The translations under genes and the position numbers were made by a program. The notes under the pieces are model-generated. The model was not told the origin of the DNA. It ran no database searches and saw nothing but the letters and a program-made list of their open reading frames with translations. From DATDXV01 sp035289205 (GTDB lineage Archaea; Aenigmatarchaeota; Aenigmatarchaeia; Aenigmatarchaeales; DATDXV01), in assembly GCA_035289205.1 (NCBI GenBank), contig DATDXV010000046.1, positions 1 to 19,315 of the forward strand: a stretch of DNA of 19,315 nucleotides, written 5' to 3'. Shown piece after piece: positions 6,368 through 13,162 of the stretch (the stretch's first letter is position 1; each line of letters begins with the position of its first letter).

Positions 6368-6622
6368 ATGAAAATAAAGGAGCTCGAGAGCGAGATCACA
6401 TTGCTTAAGAGAAGGCTGGAACATCTGGAAAAGAGCAACGGTCATGTTTCTGATGAGGAGGCAAGAATTATGATAAACCGATTTATCAGCAGGAAGAGAT
6501 TAGAGGGCGCAAGCAGGCTGAACATACTCGATATCATGGCCGAACTGAACCTTCCGCCTGAACAGATAAACAAGGTCATGAGGTTCATGGAAAAGCGCGG
6601 CATAGTCAAGGAAGTTGGTTAG
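6368..6622 (+). CDS. Small coiled-coil plus winged-helix-like protein (putative DNA-binding)
   Basis: The 84 residues split into a charged heptad helix (1-24, MKIKELESEITLLKRRLEHL) and a C-terminal segment (about 30-84). The latter reads like a winged helix: SRLNILDIMAELNLPPEQINKVMRFMEKRGIVKEVG has the helix-turn-helix spacing with a final hydrophobic strand typical of short archaeal MarR/ArsR-like regulators. Inference: a dimeric transcription regulator, possibly acting on its own promoter, which has a dyad at 6312-6333. The start is a leaderless ATG 27 bases after the TATA element. The stop directly abuts the ATG of the next gene. Confidence 0.72.
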   Translation: MKIKELESEITLLKRRLEHLEKSNGHVSDEEARIMINRFISRKRLEGASRLNILDIMAELNLPPEQINKVMRFMEKRGIVKEVG

Positions 6623-6823
6623 ATGGACATACCTCTTGTGGAGATAGAGGGAAAACGCTGGTTTCTGCTCAAGAATATTTCTGATTCCTGGATTGTCAGG
6701 GCTGTTGATATAGAAAAGCCTAGGCAGGTCAAGGAGCGCTCTGACCACAGGAGCGTGGAGTCTAGAGCGGAGGGAAGTGTGAAGTGCAGGCCAACCAAGG
6801 AATGGGATCTGCTTAACAGATAA
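6623..6823 (+). CDS. Hypothetical small protein (66 aa) in operon with the winged-helix gene
   Basis: ATG at 6623 immediately follows the TAG of the upstream gene, so translation is likely coupled. The N-terminal half (IPLVEIEGKRWFLLKNISDSW) looks like paired beta strands; the C-terminal half is basic and polar (EKPRQVKERSDHRSVES) and ends with PTKEWDLLNR. No family was recognised and no membrane segment is present. Its pairing with a putative regulator suggests an accessory or ligand-binding role, but this is only context. It competes with minus-strand frames that run through the M23 gene, which are judged shadows. Confidence 0.6.
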   Translation: MDIPLVEIEGKRWFLLKNISDSWIVRAVDIEKPRQVKERSDHRSVESRAEGSVKCRPTKEWDLLNR

Positions 6824-6859
6824 GACTTTATTTTAATAGAAGTTATGTTCAATTCTAGC

Positions 6860-7330
6860 ATGTCTAAATACATCCTTCCTCTTGCACTGAAGAGCATAAC
6901 ACACTGGCATAAGAAATCTTCTCCCGCGCATGTAGGAAGATGCAGGCATGCTTTGGATTTCTTTGCAAATGAAGGGACAGAGATATATGCAATCGCATCC
7001 GGGAGGGTTGTATGGATCAAGAAGGACTCGAAGATCGGAGGATATAGCAAAAAATACATATTCGACGGCAACCGCATCGTGATCAAGCACAAAGGTGGAT
7101 ATTCTGCATATGAGCACATGAAGTTCGGAGGAGTACTTGTTAGGTTTGGTCAAAGAGTAAGGAGAGGTCAATTGATCGGTCTTGTAGGCAATACCGGTTG
7201 GAGCTCTAAACCGCACCTGCATTTCGAGCTGTTCAGAAAACCGGATCCGGATGAAAGCGAAGGGCATACTGTTCCTGTCTCTTTCAATCTGAAAAGAAAG
7301 GGAAGATGCGATAAGCGCTGCTATGGCTGA
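6860..7330 (+). CDS. M23-family (LytM-type) zinc metallopeptidase
   Basis: Counting from the ATG at 6860 (156 aa), His24 and Asp33 in HVGRCRHALDF, His86 in YEHM and the PHLHFEL pair (His119, His121) reproduce the M23 zinc site and catalytic histidines. GNRIVIKH and the GQ.V.RGQLIGLVGNTG strands are the usual M23 barrel. M23 enzymes normally cut glycine-containing or peptide cross-links of peptidoglycan. Most archaea lack that polymer, so the substrate here may be another organism's wall or a different peptide. No clear signal peptide is visible. An in-frame ATG at 6845 would add five residues, but the TATA-like TTTATTTTAA (6827-6836) places transcription start near 6857, favouring 6860. The gene converges with the DUF998 gene; the stops are one base apart. 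Confidence 0.85.
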   Translation: MSKYILPLALKSITHWHKKSSPAHVGRCRHALDFFANEGTEIYAIASGRVVWIKKDSKIGGYSKKYIFDGNRIVIKHKGGYSAYEHMKFGGVLVRFGQRVRRGQLIGLVGNTGWSSKPHLHFELFRKPDPDESEGHTVPVSFNLKRKGRCDKRCYG

Positions 7331-7331
7331 C

Positions 7332-7928
7332 CTACTTTGACTTGAGTTTGTAGAGTTTCCAGGAAGTGTACATCATCAGAAGCAGCCAGCTGCTCATCGA
7401 GGCCCTCTGCTTCAAACCGCTGGTAAGCGATTCTTCATAGCTGTCCACTCCGAGCCACAGGAAACCGCAGTAGAGCGTTGCAAGGCCAAGCCCTGCGGCA
7501 ACAATGAAGTAGTACTTCATGCTCCTCTCCTTCGCTGTGTCTATTGCCATGAGTATGAAGGCCGGGAAGAGGAAGAAGAACACGCTGATCGTTGCAAGCA
7601 TGTGTATGGGATTCGTGTTGATCGATATCAGCGCAAACGAGATTCCTCCAGCTGCAAAGAGCGCGGCTTCAAGTTTTCCTATAAAACTCCTGCCCCTTAT
7701 TGCATAAACGCCCAACGCAAACATGATCATGAAGGCTCCGAAAAGCGCAAAACCGAACACGTTCATTAAAAGCTCAGTAGGCGCACCCTCACTTCCAAGG
7801 TCGCTGATAACATTGCGCACATGGTCATAGCCGGGATACATCGTTCCCAAAAGAAGAATTACCAGCGCAAATACAACAGGCCCATAGAGCCCTGCGAGTA
7901 TTAGGCGCCTGTCCATTTTCATGCTCAT
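7332..7928 (-). CDS. DUF998-family integral membrane protein
   Basis: The 198 residues contain six hydrophobic helices. The signature PGYDHVRNVISDLGSEGAP (about 32-50), between helix 1 and helix 2, is characteristic of DUF998. Family members are six-helix membrane proteins of unknown function found across archaea and actinobacteria. ATGs at codons 1, 3 and 5 are all possible starts; the first is used here. The gene lies nine bases after the stop of a 53-residue membrane gene on the same strand, so they probably share a transcript. Nothing in the sequence identifies a ligand. Confidence 0.85.
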   Translation of the reverse strand: MSMKMDRRLILAGLYGPVVFALVILLLGTMYPGYDHVRNVISDLGSEGAPTELLMNVFGFALFGAFMIMFALGVYAIRGRSFIGKLEAALFAAGGISFALISINTNPIHMLATISVFFFLFPAFILMAIDTAKERSMKYYFIVAAGLGLATLYCGFLWLGVDSYEESLTSGLKQRASMSSWLLLMMYTSWKLYKLKSK

Positions 7929-7937
7929 GCGGATACA

Positions 7938-8099
7938 CTACCCCTTCAGGGTTATTGCTCCCCATGCCAGAGTCAGAAGGGCAAGCACATAGTATGCCTC
8001 GCTCGGCCACTTAAGATATGTCGCTGCCGCAAGCAAGACGCCTACAAGGAGCGCTCCTCCGCCCATTGCCTGCTTTGAAAGCATGCGTATAATTGTCAT
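7938..8099 (-). CDS. Small two-helix membrane protein (53 aa)
   Basis: The ATG at 8097-8099 and TAG at 7938-7940 define a minus-strand ORF. It begins MTIIRMLSKQAMGGG, has a helix (about 14-28), a short turn YLKWPSEAYY and a second helix (about 37-49), and ends TLKG. Two short hydrophobic helices around a polar turn predict a membrane hairpin. It precedes the DUF998 gene by nine bases, which supports expression as a unit. No family was recognised. The promoter is uncertain: TATA-like strings occur at about 8108-8116 and 8137-8145, neither at the ideal distance. Confidence 0.58.
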   Translation of the reverse strand: MTIIRMLSKQAMGGGALLVGVLLAAATYLKWPSEAYYVLALLTLAWGAITLKG

Positions 8100-8179
8100 A
8101 GGTTGCTCTTAAAACTTTCCGCAAGGTCATAGAAAGCTTAAATAGTGGCTGTTCCAAATCAATTCAGGTCTCTGATTGC

Positions 8180-8671
8180 ATGGTCACTCCCGAAAGTATT
8201 GTTGCTCTGATTATGTCTACATTTGTAATAGGCCTTCTTTTGTATCTTTCAATCCAGTCCAGGGCCTTCAGGAAGGGCATCCTTGTCATAGCATTGGGTA
8301 TGTTCATCGGGACATGGTTGCACTCCGTCGCATATCTCCTGTATTTCATGGGGCTCATCGGCCATGAGTTCCTGATGAGCATAATGCCTCTCCTTGTGAT
8401 AACAGGCTCCCTTCTCATAGTGCTAGGCATCATATGGATAGCGGTGCCGTTTTCCAGCCTTGTCCGCATCATACAGATCATAGATAACGGGAACATAGAT
8501 ACGAAGATAGACTCGAAGCTAAAGAGGAAGGATGACGAGATAGGCATGTTCGCAAGGTCATATGACAAGATGATGAAGAACATGAAGCTTGCGGCTGAGC
8601 AGCTTACATACTGCAGGGCAATGACCGTCGGCATGAAAACCTCGAAGGTCAGGGCAAAGGGAAAGAGGTAG
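8180..8671 (+). CDS. Three-helix membrane protein with HAMP domain
   Basis: The 163 residues have three membrane helices (about 5-25, 32-57 and 66-89) followed by a HAMP linker (about 89-142): VPFSSLVRIIQIIDNGNIDTKI begins it, then the conserved DDEIGMFARSYDKMMKNM. A short basic tail follows (SKVRAKGKR). HAMP domains pass conformational signals from membrane to cytosol, but no kinase, cyclase or methyl-accepting domain follows. Instead the next gene, four bases on, encodes the walkerless RecA-fold paralogue, presumably the output partner. The membrane part has the same three-helix plan as the proteins at 5691 and 5999. The ATG at 8180 is 38 bases after a TATA-like CTTAAATA (8139-8146), giving a short leader. 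Confidence 0.82.
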   Translation: MVTPESIVALIMSTFVIGLLLYLSIQSRAFRKGILVIALGMFIGTWLHSVAYLLYFMGLIGHEFLMSIMPLLVITGSLLIVLGIIWIAVPFSSLVRIIQIIDNGNIDTKIDSKLKRKDDEIGMFARSYDKMMKNMKLAAEQLTYCRAMTVGMKTSKVRAKGKR

Positions 8672-8675
8672 TTCC

Positions 8676-9188
8676 ATGGCCGATATAATACTCTACTCGG
8701 TAAGTCCCGAGAAGTACTTCGCATGCGTCGTCAGTATTCTGAAGTCCGAGGGGAAGGGCAGGAGAGTAATCTACGTCACCACAAACAAGCCCTACAGCCA
8801 GCTCGTAAGCATGCTGAAGACGCATGGCATAAGTGCAGAGAGCTTCTTTTTCATAGACTGCATAACTAAGTATACAGGAGGCAGGATAGACCCCAAGGCA
8901 ACGAACTGCATCTTCGTTGAGAACCCGCAGAGCCTCACTGTAATGAACATCGCGACTGTGGAGGCGCTGAAGAGCATAGACGGGAGCAAGATGGTATTCT
9001 TCGACTCTTTGAGCACGCTTTCTCTTTACAACGGCCAGCAGACGATGGGCCAGTTCTCCCACTTCATCATAAGCAAGCTCAGAACGCTTGATGTGGATGC
9101 TGTGTTCCTGTCGATCGAGTCCGACATAAAAGAGGACGAGATGAAGCATGTAGCATCGCTGGTCGACGGGGTTAGGGAGTGCAAGTGA
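8676..9188 (+). CDS. RecA/KaiC-fold protein lacking Walker A (DUF835/DUF7504-like), paralogue B
   Basis: The 170 residues align along their whole length with the product of 5152-5655: VIYVTTNKPYSQLVSMLK, FFFIDCITKYTGG, CIFVENPQSLT, the Walker B-like MVFFDSLSTL and FIISKLRTLDVDAVFL. No P-loop is present. The predicted role is non-hydrolytic: a signalling or scaffold module derived from the KaiC/RAD55 ATPase core. The gene is directly downstream of the HAMP membrane protein (four-base gap), with AGAGGT ending seven bases before the ATG as ribosome site. A C-terminal acidic segment (SIESDIKEDEMKH) replaces the corresponding part of paralogue A. The family name is from remembered features; the paralogy is seen directly. 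Confidence 0.8.
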   Translation: MADIILYSVSPEKYFACVVSILKSEGKGRRVIYVTTNKPYSQLVSMLKTHGISAESFFFIDCITKYTGGRIDPKATNCIFVENPQSLTVMNIATVEALKSIDGSKMVFFDSLSTLSLYNGQQTMGQFSHFIISKLRTLDVDAVFLSIESDIKEDEMKHVASLVDGVRECK

Positions 9189-9261
9189 AATAAGGGTTAG
9201 CTTTAAAAATATTTAGCGGAACTGGATAAATTTTATAATATGAAAATTACACGGAATGAGC

Positions 9262-10332
9262 TCAGGCTCTGACGAGTACAATTTCTTCAGTTTTCTTCAT
9301 CTTCCCTACAGCAGAGACCAGCTCCCTCGCGTCCTTCTCCATCTCAGAAAGCTTAGCAGTCGCATCTTCTTTAAGTCTGCTTGTCTTTGCTGCAAGCTTC
9401 TGATGCATTTCCGCATCTTTATTGTGCTTTGAAATAAGCTCCTCAGCCTGATCCTTTGCTCTCCGATATGCCCTGAAGCTGCTTATGTATCTGCATGATT
9501 CCGCAGAGATCTCGCTGAGCTTTGAGAATGCTCTCCAGAGCTCCCCTTCGTTCTCAGGATCCTTGAGCTCCAGAGGCGTGCTCTTAAAAGCTTTGTTCCT
9601 CTGTTTCCTTATCTCATCAGGATCATTGCCGCTTACGGTCGACAGTATGGCAATGTAGTACTGGTTGAGCGGATCCTCGGAGAAGCTGTTGATAAATTCT
9701 CCATGCTCCATCTTTTCTCTCTCCGCAGCAGCAATCATAGGTTTCTTTTCTCTAGCGGATATCTCGAGCTTCTTTATCTCTTCACCAATAGCATGGTATG
9801 ACTGTGATAGCTGGCTGTATTCAGAAATAGCTTTCTCAATCTTTCCCCTGGTACTCCCTGCGTCTTGTAGCAATTTGAGCATATGGCTCTGCTTTTCTAC
9901 TGCATCCCTCAGTCGCATGTGCACATCTACAACTGAGTCAAGAACTGGAAGCAGCGACTCACCGCCATTTACTCCTGCAAGCATGTCCTTTAAAAATATT
10001 TCATATTTCTCATCGCAGAATCTCTTTATTGTTTCTTCTATAATTATTTTATTTTTCTTCATTTCGTATGCTTCAGATAATATCTTCTGGATTGTAGGGT
10101 GGCTAATATTAGCCTCTTTAACTTGTCTTTCCAGATGAGCAATAGTTCCATCCATGTATTTTTTCAGCTTCGCATCGGCTTCCTCTGTAAGAACATCAAC
10201 CAAAGTCCTGTAGCCGTTCTCCCGCTTCCTTTCATTCTCTTCCAAATAGATGCTATGCGCCTTCCTGCTCGCCATTACATACTCCACTCTTTCAGCATGT
10301 GGGGCAAATACGTGGAAACCATCAGCCTGCAT
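9262..10332 (-). CDS. Long coiled-coil hypothetical protein (356 aa)
   Basis: No family was recognised. The chain is almost wholly helical and charged. Candidate coiled coils lie at about 55-110, 140-215 (with SREK.MIAAAEREKMEHGEF-like heptads) and 285-350, separated by a more globular part (about 218-280) containing DPLNQYYIAILSTVSGNDPDEIRKQR. There is no signal peptide or membrane helix, so it is probably cytosolic, structural or scaffold-like. The start ATG (10330-10332) is 25 bases from the symmetrical TATA-like CTTTTAAG (10354-10361), implying a leaderless transcript. It converges with the RecA-fold gene ending at 9188, leaving a 73-base A/T-rich gap. A second, unrelated coiled-coil protein is encoded at 14300. 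Confidence 0.78.
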   Translation of the reverse strand: MQADGFHVFAPHAERVEYVMASRKAHSIYLEENERKRENGYRTLVDVLTEEADAKLKKYMDGTIAHLERQVKEANISHPTIQKILSEAYEMKKNKIIIEETIKRFCDEKYEIFLKDMLAGVNGGESLLPVLDSVVDVHMRLRDAVEKQSHMLKLLQDAGSTRGKIEKAISEYSQLSQSYHAIGEEIKKLEISAREKKPMIAAAEREKMEHGEFINSFSEDPLNQYYIAILSTVSGNDPDEIRKQRNKAFKSTPLELKDPENEGELWRAFSKLSEISAESCRYISSFRAYRRAKDQAEELISKHNKDAEMHQKLAAKTSRLKEDATAKLSEMEKDARELVSAVGKMKKTEEIVLVRA

Positions 10333-10464
10333 GGAAAAAGTTGAATGCCAAAGCTTTTAAGCTGATAGCTCCGGAAAATATCCTTCGCATCTTCTATTAT
10401 GGAATCCAGAAATGCCTTTAAAAGAGTCCTTTGCATTTCCAGTATGCTGCGAGCAAAAAGCTAA

Positions 10465-10497
10465 GCCAAAGGATGCATGTTTTCTGTGTCCTTTGGC
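10465..10497. terminator. 9-bp perfect inverted repeat just 3' of the VOC gene (possible hairpin)
   Basis: GCCAAAGGA (10465-10473) and TCCTTTGGC (10489-10497) are perfect inverted arms around a 15-base centre that includes TTTTCTGTG. The element starts seven bases beyond the stop of the minus-strand VOC gene, so it could form an RNA hairpin in that transcript's 3' end. Archaeal terminators are usually U-runs without hairpins, so transcript stabilisation or protein binding are alternatives. Confidence 0.4.
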
Positions 10498-10503
10498 GCG
10501 GCA

Positions 10504-10878
10504 TTACTTCAGGTCCTGCCACACGCCGATAATGTTCCCTTCCGTGTCTCTAACGCGCGCGTAGAGACCCATCCCGCCCACATTCACAGTGCTCATCACA
10601 AGAGTCCCGCCCGCCCGCGCAATATCTTCCAGTTTCTTCTCTAGGTTCTCAACCCTGATCACGATCACAGGAGAGCTCACAGTCTCGTCATTCATCAGCC
10701 CTCCGTTGATGGTTCCAGGCTCCTTGGGCATCTGTTTCTCATCAACCTCCGTTGTGCGGACAATGCAGTAGTTCATCTCGGGCATGTCCTGCAGCTGCCA
10801 ATCAAAGAGAGTCTTGTAGAACTTCTTTGCCCTTTCCATGTCCTTCGTAGGTATTTCAAAGTGAATAACGCTGTCCAT
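10504..10878 (-). CDS. VOC-superfamily (glyoxalase/bleomycin-resistance-like) protein
   Basis: Two beta-alpha-beta-beta-beta modules are visible in 124 residues. The first opens with SVIHFEIPTKDMERAKKFYKTLFDWQ; the second holds PVIVIRVENLEKKLEDIARAGG and ends ARVRDTEGNIIGVWQ. This matches the common small VOC proteins of the YP_/PhnB-like lactoylglutathione-lyase-related group. His6 and the Glu in the first strand pair, and Asp/Glu near the end, could bind a metal, but the reaction is unknown. ATG at 10876-10878 is taken as start; a TTG at 10890 would add four residues and lies exactly 25 bases from the shared TATA element. It diverges from the PIN-like gene. Confidence 0.87.
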   Translation of the reverse strand: MDSVIHFEIPTKDMERAKKFYKTLFDWQLQDMPEMNYCIVRTTEVDEKQMPKEPGTINGGLMNDETVSSPVIVIRVENLEKKLEDIARAGGTLVMSTVNVGGMGLYARVRDTEGNIIGVWQDLK

Positions 10879-10907
10879 ATAATCGCCCAATATGTAAAGC
10901 TCTCATA

Positions 10908-10920
10908 CGCTTAAAAAGCT
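10908..10920. promoter_or_regulatory. Second symmetrical, shared TATA element between divergent genes
   Basis: GCTTAAAAAGC (10909-10919) is a near-palindrome. Its centre (about 10914-10915) is 25 bases from the plus ATG at 10940 and about 25 from the minus TTG at 10890 (36 from the minus ATG at 10878). It mirrors the arrangement at 2585-2598: one TBP site between two leaderless or short-leader genes. Confidence 0.5.
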
Positions 10921-10939
10921 CAGCTTCACTAATTTTCTT

Positions 10940-11623
10940 ATGCCAAAGAAGTATGGCGTGGTTCCAGACCACAATCTTTTTATCAATCTCATGCGGCATG
11001 AGGCGACAAGGGAGGACATAGAATCATCCAGGGCTTTGCTTGAATACGCGACAAAAAGGAAGCGCATTTTCACATCCAGCAAGCGCAAGGGATTCCTCTC
11101 GCGCTATCTGGATTCCAATAAGGACAGTATGGATGCCGACGCGCTTAGAGAGTACATCCGCATTCTCAGCAACTACAAGATAAGGGACTTCGACATGGAC
11201 AGTGTGGATGAGAGGGTAGGAAGAGTGATTGCGATATACAGCGAGAACGGGTTTACGAACGAGTTCAATCTCGCCAGAGACAAGGCAACGCTTGTGCCAA
11301 GGCGGTTCCGGCACATGGCAAAGCTGATCTACATAGACCAGATAAGCGAAGATGAAAAGAAGAAAAGGGAAGACGGAAGATATATGCCGGAGGCAACCGA
11401 CATAAAGCTCATCGGCTACGCCTCCCTTCTTACGGGGGAGTTCGAAAGAGTATTCCTTGCCTCGTGCGACAGAGGAATAATAGGCAGGAAGGAGGGGAGA
11501 GAGGTCGCAGCAAAGATTGAGAAGGAGTTTTCAATCAGGATAGACCATCCCTCTGCAGTTCTGGAAGAGATCAGAGCACTTGACGCTTCAGCAGTAGTCA
11601 TCCCAAAAGTTCAGACTGCATGA
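10940..11623 (+). CDS. PIN-domain-like putative ribonuclease
   Basis: The 227 residues start with a hydrophobic strand and an acidic residue, VVPDHNLFINL (Asp10). A long helical insertion follows. Then come ATDIKLIGYASLL (Asp154) and the strand ERVFLASCDRGIIG (Asp177), the spacing of the conserved acidic residues of PIN nucleases. ERVF...CDRG corresponds to the central strand and fourth acid. PIN proteins cleave RNA with Mg2+ or Mn2+ and include VapC toxins and rRNA-processing enzymes. At 227 residues it is longer than VapC (about 130), and no antitoxin-like partner adjoins it, so a toxin role is not supported. The leaderless ATG is 25 bases from the shared TATA element. Confidence 0.7.
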   Translation: MPKKYGVVPDHNLFINLMRHEATREDIESSRALLEYATKRKRIFTSSKRKGFLSRYLDSNKDSMDADALREYIRILSNYKIRDFDMDSVDERVGRVIAIYSENGFTNEFNLARDKATLVPRRFRHMAKLIYIDQISEDEKKKREDGRYMPEATDIKLIGYASLLTGEFERVFLASCDRGIIGRKEGREVAAKIEKEFSIRIDHPSAVLEEIRALDASAVVIPKVQTA

Positions 11624-11689
11624 TACTGTCATTGGGAACAGCGTTCTAAGCATAGAGTAGAAAAACAACAGAAACAGAGAAAAAACTAT

Positions 11690-11872
11690 TTAGTGATAGC
11701 AGCATTTGCACATTGTCTTCTTCAAGATTTTCCAGATACCAAATGCTATCAGGGTCAAACCCCAGCTGCCTGTGTAGAGAAGAACTCCACCGGCAACTAT
11801 GTAACCCAGTCCGCCAACCCATTTGTGATGAGGGCAAGGACACATCATGCCCATTTCCGTTTTCTTTGCCAT
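11690..11872 (-). CDS. Cys-rich two-helix membrane microprotein (60 aa)
   Basis: From the ATG at 11870-11872 the product has a metal-ligand-like CPCPHH (11-16), two hydrophobic helices around a Gly/Ser turn (about 19-33 and 37-50), and a second cluster CKCCYH (55-60) at the C-terminus. A hairpin would place both clusters on the same membrane face, where they could jointly hold zinc or iron; this is inference. The start is preferred over a longer frame to 11920 because TATATAA-like ATATAAA (11895-11901) lies 26 bases upstream. The longer frame would also overlap the metK stop at 11907. No named family was recognised. Confidence 0.65.
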   Translation of the reverse strand: MAKKTEMGMMCPCPHHKWVGGLGYIVAGGVLLYTGSWGLTLIAFGIWKILKKTMCKCCYH

Positions 11873-11906
11873 GGCTAATAATACCAAAGCCTGCATATAA
11901 ACCTTG

Positions 11907-13073
11907 CTAAAGCCCCGCATCCTTTCTTAGAACTTCAGCCTTGTCTGTCTTCTCCCATGTGAAGTCAGGATCATCCCTTCCGAAATGGCCATATACGGTT
12001 GTTTTCCTGTAGATGGGTCTTCTGAGGTTCAGGTGCTCAATTATTCCCTTCGGTGTCAATAGGAAATGCTTTCTGATAAGTTCTTCTATTTTTGAGTCGG
12101 GAATTTTCCCAGTTCCGAAGGTCCTTACAAGAAGCGATACAGGCTCAGCAACTCCGATAGCATACGCAATCTGTATCTCGCATTCATGTGCGAGCCCTGC
12201 AGCAACGATGTTCTTCGCAATGTATCGTGCCATATAGCATGCAGAGCGGTCAACCTTGCTCGGATCCTTGCCGGAAAATGCGCCTCCCCCATGTGGAGCA
12301 AATCCGCCGTATGTATCAACAATGATTTTCCTTCCCGTTACACCTGAATCACCTGGCGGTCCGCCAATCACAAACTTCCCCGTGGGGTTAATGAAGAACT
12401 TCGTCTTTTCATCGATCCATTTCCCGCAGACAGGCTTTATCACATATTCAATGATGTCCTTCTTTATTGTTTCGTATTCAACATGCGGCGCATGCTGCGT
12501 TGAAATAACGACAGCGTCAACCCTCTGCGGCTGCCATTTATTGTCATACTCCACAGTTACTTGTGATTTGCCATCAGGCCTTACCCAGTCAAGAATCTTC
12601 TTTTTTCTCACTTCAGCAAGTTTTTTGGTTAATTTGTGCGCAAGGGAAATAGGAAGCGGCATCAGTTCAGGCGTTTCATTGATTGCATATCCAAATACCA
12701 ATCCTTGATCCCCAGCGCCCTGTTCCTTGAATAATCCGTCGTTCTCGTTAACGCCCTGTGCTATGTCAGGCGACTGTTCATGTATAGAGATAAGAACTGC
12801 GCAGGAATCTCCATCAAAACCATATTCAGAATTCGAATAACCCGCTTCCTTTATTGTCTTCCTAACAATACCCTGAATATCAACATCAGCCTTTGTTGTT
12901 ACCTCGCCTGCCACAACAATCAGTCCGGTTGAGGTCAGGGTTTCTATAGCGACCCTGGAATACGGATCCTGCTCATAGAACGCATCTAGCAATGCATCAG
13001 AGATCTGGTCGCAAATTTTGTCGGGGTGCCCTTCGGTTACAGATTCTGAAGTAAACAAATATCTTTCAGCCAA
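11907..13073 (-). CDS. metK: S-adenosylmethionine synthetase (methionine adenosyltransferase), bacterial type
   Basis: Makes S-adenosylmethionine from methionine and ATP in the cytosol, releasing phosphate and pyrophosphate; requires Mg2+ and K+. The sequence follows the bacterial MetK pattern throughout: YLFTSESVTEGHPDKICDQ at the N-terminus with the catalytic His, GFDGDSCAV, the GAGDQGLVFGYA loop, KFFINPTGKFVIGGP, TGRKIIVDTYGG, and the phosphate-binding GGGAFSGKDPSKVDRSA, ending YGHFGRDDPDFTWEKTDKA. Length (about 388) is normal. Most archaea instead carry a very divergent archaeal MAT, so this type suggests bacterial ancestry. There is no ATG near the N-terminus. TTG at 13073 gives MAERYLF, matching family starts, about 10 bases after the predicted transcription start; TTG at 13088 is the alternative. 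Confidence 0.95.
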   Translation of the reverse strand: MAERYLFTSESVTEGHPDKICDQISDALLDAFYEQDPYSRVAIETLTSTGLIVVAGEVTTKADVDIQGIVRKTIKEAGYSNSEYGFDGDSCAVLISIHEQSPDIAQGVNENDGLFKEQGAGDQGLVFGYAINETPELMPLPISLAHKLTKKLAEVRKKKILDWVRPDGKSQVTVEYDNKWQPQRVDAVVISTQHAPHVEYETIKKDIIEYVIKPVCGKWIDEKTKFFINPTGKFVIGGPPGDSGVTGRKIIVDTYGGFAPHGGGAFSGKDPSKVDRSACYMARYIAKNIVAAGLAHECEIQIAYAIGVAEPVSLLVRTFGTGKIPDSKIEELIRKHFLLTPKGIIEHLNLRRPIYRKTTVYGHFGRDDPDFTWEKTDKAEVLRKDAGL

Positions 13074-13162
13074 TAAACCACTTCCCAATCTAAGAAGAAT
13101 AACTATTTAAAACATATTGGATGATTGGTATGTTTTATTAATGCGCCATGTAAAATAGTCTC

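Noticed and set aside
6619..7119. Minus-strand 166-codon ORF
   Set aside because: Runs antisense through the M23 catalytic gene and has no recognisable motif.
6833..7267. Minus-strand 144-codon ORF
   Set aside because: Also antisense to the M23 gene, with no family features.
8164..8724. Minus-strand 186-codon ORF
   Set aside because: Antisense to the HAMP membrane gene, whose domain and operon position are clear.
9665..10138. Plus-strand 157-codon Ser/Phe-rich ORF
   Set aside because: Antisense to the charged coiled-coil gene; Glu/Lys codons read as Phe/Leu/Ser on the other strand.
10940..11623. Toxin-antitoxin system (VapC-like) reading of the PIN-like gene
   Set aside because: The protein is much longer than VapC and no small antitoxin gene lies directly upstream; the divergent neighbour is a VOC protein.
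12256..12708. Plus-strand 150-codon ORF
   Set aside because: Antisense to metK, which is certain.
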